NCBI GenBank assembly: GCA_015501605.1
Contig: JADNRZ010000007.1
Coordinates: forward strand, 992,001-1,056,000
Length of the DNA stretch: 64,000 bases
Source of the DNA: Panaeolus papilionaceus
Taxonomy: Eukaryota; Basidiomycota; Agaricomycetes; Agaricales
Reading direction: 5' to 3'
Positions 56,554 through 64,000 of this stretch are shown in pieces. A model generated the notes under the pieces. That model was not told the DNA's origin, searched no databases, and saw only the letters and a list, made by a program, of their open reading frames with translations. Numbering within the stretch: the first letter of the stretch is position 1; every line of letters starts with the position of its first letter. Both the position numbers and the translations under genes were made by a program.

Positions 56554-58827
56554 AGGAGAGATTTGTTGATCGATTGATCCTTCGATACCTTTCTCTTCTT
56601 ATCACGACGACCTCTCACGAACCAGCATAGCTTTCAAAAGTTTTACCATTCTCGTCGACATTTCGGACCTTTACACATATCTGTACCATCAGTCACGCCC
56701 ATCCATATAGTATCAATCGAAGATAATTAAGCCAATGTATTTTAGATCATGCGGCATAAACACCGTCTATCCACGCCAGGGCCACATTTTGGCATGTTGT
56801 ACGCTTCGATTCGATGCCGCATATCGCCGTCGGCCTCTGTCGACTTCTCGATCACTACATCTGTCGGCACCATATCGCCCTCCTGGGACCCATATACATC
56901 GGTGTATATTGACTCGCTTTTAGAGCGCGATGCCTACCTCTGACAGGCAGTTAACCGCTCGGTCATGTCGAGTAAGCCACCCTAGCTCAAATATGTAGTA
57001 ACTTAGTCCCGGATAACAGGTGGATAAGAACGAAATCACGTCGTCCGATGAGAAATATAGGCTTCGAATGTAACCCTGACCGATCAAAAGTGGTAGACCA
57101 CCGAGCTGATGCTACAATGCACATGCGGTGCTCCATTGCAACAATTGTGGGAGACATAGAATCATCCCTGACGTAAAGATAGTCCTCGCGCACATTTGAA
57201 TGGGCATTCACTTCCTGAATCCTGCTACCTATAGGAAGCGCAGTGTCATGTGCATCGGACATGGCATTTTGGAACTGACAATCACCAGCTAGACACGTTA
57301 CAGCGTCGTGTCATAGCCAGCATGAGTTGTACTAGAGCCATATCCCAGCCATATACTATTCAGGTGATCTACGTGACCTGTAGTCTTTGGGGATTCCTCG
57401 ACAATACAATGCTGCGGTGTGGGCGACACCCCAAAACGTCCAACTTGCCACGCACGCAGTACACAAGACGACTGGATAACTTCGAACACCATCACGACCT
57501 AACCGAATGATCGGTCGAAATTTAAAGAAGCTATCCAAACAATCTAGACTTAGCAGCATCTGACACAACTTCCATGACAGGACAATGCATCAGTTGAAGC
57601 TGTTCAAATTAAACGAGACAGATGCCGAATATTCTCCGCTAAGCGTCGAGGACAGGTCAAGCGTTCATCTCGCTGGAAGGTGCTTCACCTATTGTTCTAT
57701 CGAAGGTCTTGCATTCGAGAAGATATACAGAGCAGCTGTGTCATAGCCTCATCGATTCAGAAGAAGCCCTCAGATGTAGTGAATTGTGGAGCCTTTCCTG
57801 GGCTCAGTACTTCCTGTGTTCTCTGAAAGAATGTTCAGGATAAAATGAATAAGCGTGCTTATATTGATTTACGAAGTATAAACAGCTCACAGTAAACGAT
57901 TCAAGAAAGTCATGTTCAGTTCTGAGCTGAATTCGAGGAGGCGTATAGCAACAGGTCGGCTCATACGGAACATCTAGAATAACCGTCGCGGGTACTATGT
58001 CGGATATTGGTTGCATCTGTTTGCTAATTTTAACTGTGATGAACTTTCTTTTCACCTTGATTCAAACTGGAGTAAAAATAATACGATCTTGTTCAAGTTG
58101 TTGCTCGAGGTTCTGATCGGATCACATCAGTGCCAACAAAGGAACCTGATTTGAACCTGTCAGGGTTGTTGATGAGCGCCTGTGAGCTCCTGGTTGCCAG
58201 ACGCCAACTTGGAACCTAAAGATGACCTAGTGCTGTGCGCTATCTACATATATTTTACCATATATCCCAGTGTGAGGCGACTTTCAGCTATGTCAAGCTA
58301 ATTGTGACCTCGGACTGGTGTTCAGCTCCCGGCAGCCCGTCGTTGAACTTTTTGACGCCCATCGTCATTCCAGATATGCAAGCTGCCTTCAGAGGCATAA
58401 AAGAGATTCAATGCATCAGATAAGCTCCTGAACTTATCGACGCCTGGGTTCAACGCTCGTACTTTATCCGATGATCTGCTTAGATTATTCATCCAGATTC
58501 AAATCCTGTCACCAGTCAATCACCCCGCAAAACCTGCAATGCGGGACGCATTCCTCCTTCCATAACTGAGAAGGAGGGGCTGAGATCGCACCTGAAAAAC
58601 CAACTGGGTAGGTAATTTGTATGCGTGAAGCGATATACATGAAACGCCAGAAACGAACATAATACCAGAACGGCGAATCCAAAGTGCCAAGTCAAGAGGT
58701 TCAACATGGTCATTGAACTGACATCATCCGGTCACCCGGAAATTACACCCGTTACGTTGACGACGTTTTTTCACATTTTATTCATGCGCGTTAACTGAGT
58801 CATACCCTGATCTTTCGTCTTGACATC
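56554..58827. other. 2.3-kb intergenic region
   Basis: No supported coding sequence. The frames seen are shorter than 100 codons and lack features. No repeats were noticed. Confidence 0.45.
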
Positions 58828-60457
58828 ATGTTTGAATCTGTCCCGACAGAAATTCTCAGCGAGATTGGACAGCAGGTGCGCGACGTAGCGGTACTCTCAT
58901 GGAAAACCTCACATTCATTCTCTTTTAGTCTGACTACACAGATTCACAAACGCTGCGGCTGGTATGCAAGCGCTTCAACTATGCCGTAGAACCTCAAGCA
59001 CTGTCACGGCTTAAGCTTGATTGGAAATGTGAATTTGAAGACAGTCAAGCCTTTGATTTCTGCCTGGACAAAATTGAGGCATATACCAACCCAGGCATAA
59101 CAAGAGCCCTCACTCAAGTTCGTCACCTCACCATCAGCCAAATCTACCTCAATCTCGAAGCCCTTATCTCCCCATTTGACGAACGTCTGGGAATAACCAA
59201 CGAGACTTCATGGGAAGCATGCGTTGAGCTGCGCGTGAAGTTCTTCATGAGCTCGATGATAGCATTGTTTCAAGGGCAAGCATTGAAAAAGCTTCGAAGT
59301 ATCAAGTATGTTTCTGTTGACTGGCTGCTGAGAATCGAAGGTTTCTAATTTTCATTCATATGTAGTTGGAATATCTCCGACTGTGGTTGTGGGACGCAGC
59401 AAACTTCACTGGACGCCTTTGCCATACCCCTTTCAAAGCTTAAACCCAACCTGGAACGACTGGAAATTGTGTCCCCCCTTATCAGCGGACGTCTCCCAAA
59501 TCTGCCTGACAACTCCAGTGGTTTCCTGCCTTGCAAGCGGATTCAAATCCAGGGTCTTCCTCCAAAGTTCCTCGGCAGAGCCACAGGCCCAACGTACCCT
59601 ATCACATGGTGCGAAAAGCTCACTGTGGCGCAGTATAAAAATTTAAAGGACATCGATATTGATCTTTGCATCGACGAAGAACAAACACACAGGTTCTTTC
59701 CGCCTCCTCCAAAAGACCACGACGTGCCTAAACTGCCCCAGTTTCGAAGCCTTTTTCTGCTATACGCAGGCTTTGATTTTAAGCCTCATATGTTTGGATA
59801 CTTGCGGGGCCTTCGCAAGCTCGAGGTTTTCTTTCACCCTACCCTTGACAATGTTGCGGATTGGCCGGCGCATCGTCGCCGGATTTGCACGTCAAATCTT
59901 TGGAAGCAACTCTCGAGGGAGAAAATATATCTCGAAGAGATATCCCTTGCGGTACCTGTGGTCGAGGATATGTTCTTGGACTACATTATCTCATATCCAC
60001 AACCAATATTAGAGAAACTATGGCTCCATGCAGAGTACACTGCAATTCCAACAGAACAAGACGACCACGGACTGCCTGCTATACCAGGTCGCTTCTTCCG
60101 CGAAGTCTTACCGGTGATTGCACCCAGTTTACAGTGCCTCGACGTTTCTACCTCTACCCCTACTCTCAACGACTGGTGCCTTGGACAGGTTCCCGAAGCA
60201 TCAACCAACTTCAAACGATGTACCAAGCTCGCAAAGGTCACTTTGCCAGTAAATACAGACCCTGCCAACGCCCCAGCTAATCATGTAGTATTCTCATTTT
60301 TTTTCTGACTTCGGCTAAGTGTTGATTTTTGTTTGTTTGTTTTTTTGGCTAGGAACTGGCTAGAGAAATATTTGGGGGGTTGCTGAAGCTCAGGAGCGTT
60401 TGGCTTCGTCCTTTTGATACTGTGCATGAAGAACCAGAGGAGGTGTCGCTTGTTTGA
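58828..60457 (+). CDS. F-box/LRR-like protein, complete paralog of the gene at the left edge
   Basis: Four exons (58828-58875, 58929-59305, 59366-60284, 60353-60457) give 482 residues. The protein opens with a short F-box, MFESVPTEILSEIGQQ then SDYTDSQTLRLVCKRFN. Leucine-rich strands follow (LFLLYAGFDFKPHMFGYLRG, LPVIAPSLQCLDVS). The match to the gene at 1-1642 extends over the whole length, including the intron after the KKLRSI / KNLKNI segment and the last intron. As an SCF substrate receptor its target is unknown. Confidence 0.83.
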
Positions 60458-60583
60458 ATGACGAATGGGATAATGTTACATTCTGTACCTTCAATAAATT
60501 GGAAATGGTTTATAGATGGTGATTGGGATGGGAATTGGATGGAAGAGATGTAAATTTACTACGATAGGGTTTGAAGGAGACAG

Positions 60584-60838
60584 TCAAACTCCGAACGAGA
60601 AATGATGACCAGATATACGTACCAGGAATACAGCATCATGGAGGGGTGAGGCAGGCCCTGAGGAGCCAGCTACTTTGTTGGAACCCGGTGAGGGAAGCAG
60701 ATCTTCGAAAGCGGAATGTTAGTGATTTTTGTCTATATATGTTTTGTTCAACTGATACACACTTGCGGGCAAAGGATTTGCGATTGCTGAAAGAACAGCA
60801 ACATTTAGTAGCACAAACAGAGCCTTGAGATATTGCAT
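60584..60838 (-). CDS. Putative small secreted protein
   Basis: Two exons on the minus strand (60838-60763 and 60702-60584), with a 60-bp intron having GTGTGT, a CTAAC branch-like box and an AAG acceptor, give 64 residues. The first 20 are a clear signal peptide (MQYLKALFVLLNVAVLSAIA), probably cut before NPLP. The rest is Pro/Ser/Gly-rich without cysteines. It is convergent with the F-box gene and ends 127 bp from it. Without splicing the frame ends after 39 residues. The call rests on signal peptide and splice sites only. Confidence 0.42.
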
Positions 60839-61824
60839 GTTTTCCGGGATGCACGTGCGTTGGGGTAGGTAATGGAAACGGCTTGCTTTGATTGAGACTG
60901 CAGTACGAGGGCAGTTCTTATAGTATTTGGATGTGAAGTTATTTCCTAAAGCAAAAGTGTTCTGGACGGTTAGCATTCGTTCATAGTCAGAAAAATGTGC
61001 TCACTTCGACCGTTATACCCGAATATTCTGAAATATCTGCTCCTCGACGCTAGTCATAAAATTAGAAACAATAGGGTGATATATAGCGCCATCTGATTCC
61101 GATGCTTCTTTGCGCTGGATTGAGTCAAACAATTAGTAAAATGCATAGAATTTATAGTTATGTACTTGCCGGCGCCAGGATGAAGCAAAAATAGACCGAA
61201 TGCTCCTGCACTCACACCATGATATTCAGTTTGCAGAAGCTTGTGCAACAATCCAAATTCGACTGGGACTCATATTCTAGAATGTACATCTCCATCTGAG
61301 AGTGATTTGTGAAGTCTGTGAGCGCAATCATAACCTGGGGAGCATGCTAAATGCACAAAGTAGCCATTTCAATGCCGCAGATTTCCAATGGAGAGGAAGA
61401 GATAACACAAATCTTGTATTCAAGTGGTGTTTTGTGATTTATAAAGGCAAAGAGACGCGTAATGGAAGCAATGTAAAAAATATCATGAGAAATGGCTGCT
61501 ATGGGTCGCGCGAGAAGCGAGATAGAGTATTCCCAAGGCATCAGACGTCGACTTCAGCATAAATCCCAAATCTTGAATTCTAATTTGCTGCCAAAGCCAG
61601 AGAAAACCAGAGACAATAGCTGCCAAATGAGATGGTGGAGGGAAGAGCAGACACGATCGTCGTCCAAGACTGAACAAACAGGTTGTGGTGCTGTTGACCT
61701 CCGATCCAAACAATTCGTTCTCACCCCTATTTCGACACATGGCTCCACTCGAATTGAGTAAGTTCAAAGAATGTAAATAAATAGACGAGAGAAAGTCCAA
61801 ACAGAATTACAACATTGAGAGCCT
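60839..61824. other. Intergenic region of about 1 kb
   Basis: Contains the promoter of the small secreted protein and the 3' flank of the next minus-strand gene. No further gene supported. Confidence 0.4.
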
Positions 61825-62499
61825 TTATGTAGAGGCATTCTTCCTGATATCCGCAATGATTGTCATCATTGTTGCTGCCATAGCGGGATCATAATTGAGA
61901 GCATTGATGTTGTAGACGGCCATAATCATGCCGTGCAACTTCGTATATGCCCCCAGAAACGCAGGATGAGTAACAGCTAAGTACTTCACATTAAATTCGA
62001 TCATGATGACGAGGAAAGAACGCAACTTCATGCCTGTAAATGTGCGTTCAAAAGCGGTTAATACTGAAGGAATAAATAGAAGCTCAAGCCAAGGGCGCGT
62101 ACCAGAGAGCTGCATGTATTTGAAATGCTGTCGAACCCATGCTCCGTTATTAAGGAGAATAAGTTCGCACATGGATCGGACGAGTGTAGCCTGATATCTT
62201 CTGTGTTCCTGGTCTCCGACAACCCTCGAGGAGATATGTCGAGAGTAAAGGATGCGACTGAGTGATAAATGTGAGGCACAAGATCAGTTGTGAGACTATT
62301 ACTGCAACAAGCTTGCGTACCTTATTATATGGTCATAGGAAAGCAACTTCGTCAGCGCATCTTCACCAGGCAATGGCCAGGCGGCCTGATTGAGTGCGCG
62401 AAGGTTCCTTGCGTCGTCAAGAAACTTCTGTGCTCGGAGATTGTCGAGCGTTTCTTCGACACCGGATAAATTGTTGGCAGACATTGACGTTGTAGGCAT
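61825..62499 (-). CDS. Protein of unknown function
   Basis: Three exons on the minus strand (62499-62321, 62257-62103, 62033-61825) with clean GT-AG sites give 180 residues. The N-terminal part is helical and charged (VEETLDNLRAQKFLDDARNLRALNQ cut short here); the C-terminal part is hydrophobic in patches (LRSFLVIMIEFNVKYLAV) and ends AATMMTIIADIRKNAST. No family recognised. Phase across all three exons and the absence of stops support a real gene. Confidence 0.5.
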
Positions 62500-63264
62500 C
62501 GAGGAGTAGTAAAAAATTGGTGGCGAGTGGGGTAAGCGGCGACGGCGATTACCAGGTTTTATAGTGCGGAGAGGCGAGTGCCTTCACATTGCTGACTTAT
62601 TGTAATCATGCCCATTGCCCATGTTCGAACGGTCGCTCGTTATGTTCGGCGCCTCTATCAGGATTTCCTTAGGAGGAAATTTCGTAACTATGATCGAGCT
62701 GCGTTGCATTCGAAGGACACTGCCACTAGCGGCCCTTGCTTCGTTCAGAAATACTAGAATCCCTTTATGTTGTTTCTTGAAGTTCACAGTACTAGTACAC
62801 TCGAAGCGGCTGCGTCCGTTGCTATTCAATATTAGTCAGCCAGCTGAGTGTCATTCGACTACGAAGCAAAATGAATATTATAGTACCATCATAGGTTGAT
62901 ATGCTCTGTTAGTCTATCCCACTCACGGACCGAATTTCTTGGAGAAGGTTTTCAATACTATTATCACTCTTGGCGCTCATGTGCTTTGACGACAAAGCTC
63001 CGAAGTGCTATAGGAGGCTTACACAGGACATCACCGAAAGGTTATTTTTGGCGCTAATCTCTTGTTTCTTATCATTCGCCCGCATGCAAGGGGTGTCCAG
63101 TTTATATTACGAGTCTCTTTCAAGGAAGATAAATTGCTATTCTTTTTTCCTGAGCCTCATGGTCTTTTAACTCTATTGAATTAGGGCTCGGAATAAAGAG
63201 GGGTGCAAGCTTCGATAATGAGAATAAGCATCTGTGCATCCAGGTGCCATATCTCTCGTCAACG

Positions 63265-64000
63265 ATGCAGCTTTCTATGTCCCTCCGAGCAGCGCTCATC
63301 GCATTGACATCACTCGCCATCGCCGTCTCCGCTTCACCTTCCTTGTCTCTTAAGGTAGTCGGTACGTTCTGGGCTATTTGACGATTCCAGCACCAGATTC
63401 TCAGTTCTCTCTCATCAGGCGTCACATCAATACAGAATGTTGAGAACTTCAAAGTCAAGACTATCCTTACCAATACCGGCGACGAGACTTTGAAGATCTT
63501 GAACGACCCTCGAGGGCCGCTATCGAGTTTACCCACTGATACCTTTACGATAACGAATGCAAAGGGCGATAAGCCATCTTTCACTGGAATCAGAGTCAAA
63601 TATGTTCCGTCTACTGCAATTGCTCGAGGCGGGTACACAGTCCTTGCTCCTGGAGAGTCTATCGAAGTTGAACATAGCTGTAAGCGTCATATCTCTTAAT
63701 GGATGTCCTAAAGTTGTTCATGCTCGAAAAGTGGCCGACGCTTACAACTTCAGCACACCCGGCGAAGGATCGTACGAAATAACAGCCAACAATGTCTTCT
63801 ATACCATCGGTTCATCATCCAACATTGTCCCCATTCACGCCAACCACAGCAACACAGCACACAGAACCAACCTCTCCGGCCGTCTCTTCGTTCCTCGTCT
63901 TCCCCATAACTCTATAACGCCGACCAAGCGCCAATTCTGGCAGGGCGGCTGCCTACCAGAACAAGAAGCCGAAATCGTCATCGCTGTATCTATAGCTCAG
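63265..64000 (+). CDS. M35 peptidyl-Lys metalloendopeptidase, cut by the right edge
   Basis: Exons 63265-63361, 63419-63679 and 63732 to the edge. A signal peptide (LIALTSLAIAVSASP) is followed by the propeptide of fungal deuterolysin-type enzymes: LKVVGVTSIQNVENFKVKTI, LTNTGDETLKILNDPRGPLS, FTGIRVKYVP, VLAPGESIEVEHS and YNFSTPGEGSYEI. This strongly resembles basidiomycete Grifola-type MEP. The propeptide ends near TPTKRQF, a Kex2-like KR site. The mature part starts around QGGCLPEQEAEI. The zinc-binding HExxH and GTxxxD would lie beyond 64000. Secreted protease, cutting before lysine. Confidence 0.88.

Noticed and set aside
58490..58520. tRNA-like GATTCAAATCC word
   Set aside because: No acceptor stem, D-arm or anticodon arm could be fitted around it.
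1..64000. CRISPR arrays, bacterial operons or rRNA
   Set aside because: No regularly spaced repeats with unique spacers, no rRNA-like conserved stretches; gene structure is eukaryotic throughout.

Overview
The window looks like nuclear DNA of a filamentous basidiomycete, most likely a mushroom-forming agaricomycete. Genes are dense and almost all are split by introns of about 47-95 bp. The content is typical of that group: F-box/LRR-like proteins, clustered P450s, a GMC oxidoreductase, a lipopeptide mating-pheromone precursor ending in a CaaX box, an M35 peptidyl-Lys metallopeptidase, and DIRS-like and chromovirus retrotransposons. I cannot name the species. Gene models were built by hand; wherever exon coordinates are listed, the summed exon lengths are a multiple of three.

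Layout. 1-1.6 kb: end of an F-box/LRR-like gene that is open at the left edge. 1.9-4.4 kb and 18.7-21.1 kb: two intact tandem-duplicate P450 genes. They are pushed apart by about 14 kb of nested transposable elements. The outer element is a DIRS-like tyrosine-recombinase retrotransposon on the minus strand (coding core 5.1-18.1 kb). Its reverse transcriptase/RNase H frame was split by a chromovirus (Ty3/gypsy) at 7804-15704, which has identical 577-bp LTRs and a 5-bp target duplication. 21.3-23.9 kb: a DENND6-like Rab GEF (minus). 24.9-26.0 kb: an NMNAT-fold nucleotidylyltransferase. 26.6-28.2 kb: a multi-pass membrane protein. 28.2-32.8 kb: no recognisable gene. 32.8-34.4 kb: a Sis1/DNAJB-type J protein. 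36.1-38.9 kb: a GMC oxidoreductase. 39.4-41.6 kb: a formin-GBD/FH3-like protein. 43.3 kb: a 40-residue pheromone precursor. 44.6-46.0 kb: an orphan gene. 46.4-47.7 kb: a U1-type zinc-finger basic protein. 48.2-50.0 kb: an STK16/Env7-type kinase (minus), divergent from a large disordered SUMO-motif protein (50.3-53.2 kb). 54.6-56.6 and 58.8-60.5 kb: two F-box genes. 60.6-62.5 kb: a small putative secreted protein and an orphan gene (both minus). 63.3 kb to the edge: the start of an M35 metallopeptidase.

The richest part is the nested transposon. The chromovirus carries the sequence signature of Tf1/sushi-type self-priming: a 13-nt primer-binding site perfectly complementary to the predicted mRNA 5' end. 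It also has an AUG-free leader of about 590 nt and an additional open frame with two zinc knuckles between integrase and the 3' LTR. Its pol frame is broken by about a dozen one-base losses even though the LTRs are identical, which points to unpolished repeat sequence or to very recent decay. The outer DIRS-like frame holds a spliceosomal-type intron and reads through perfectly once the insertion is ignored.
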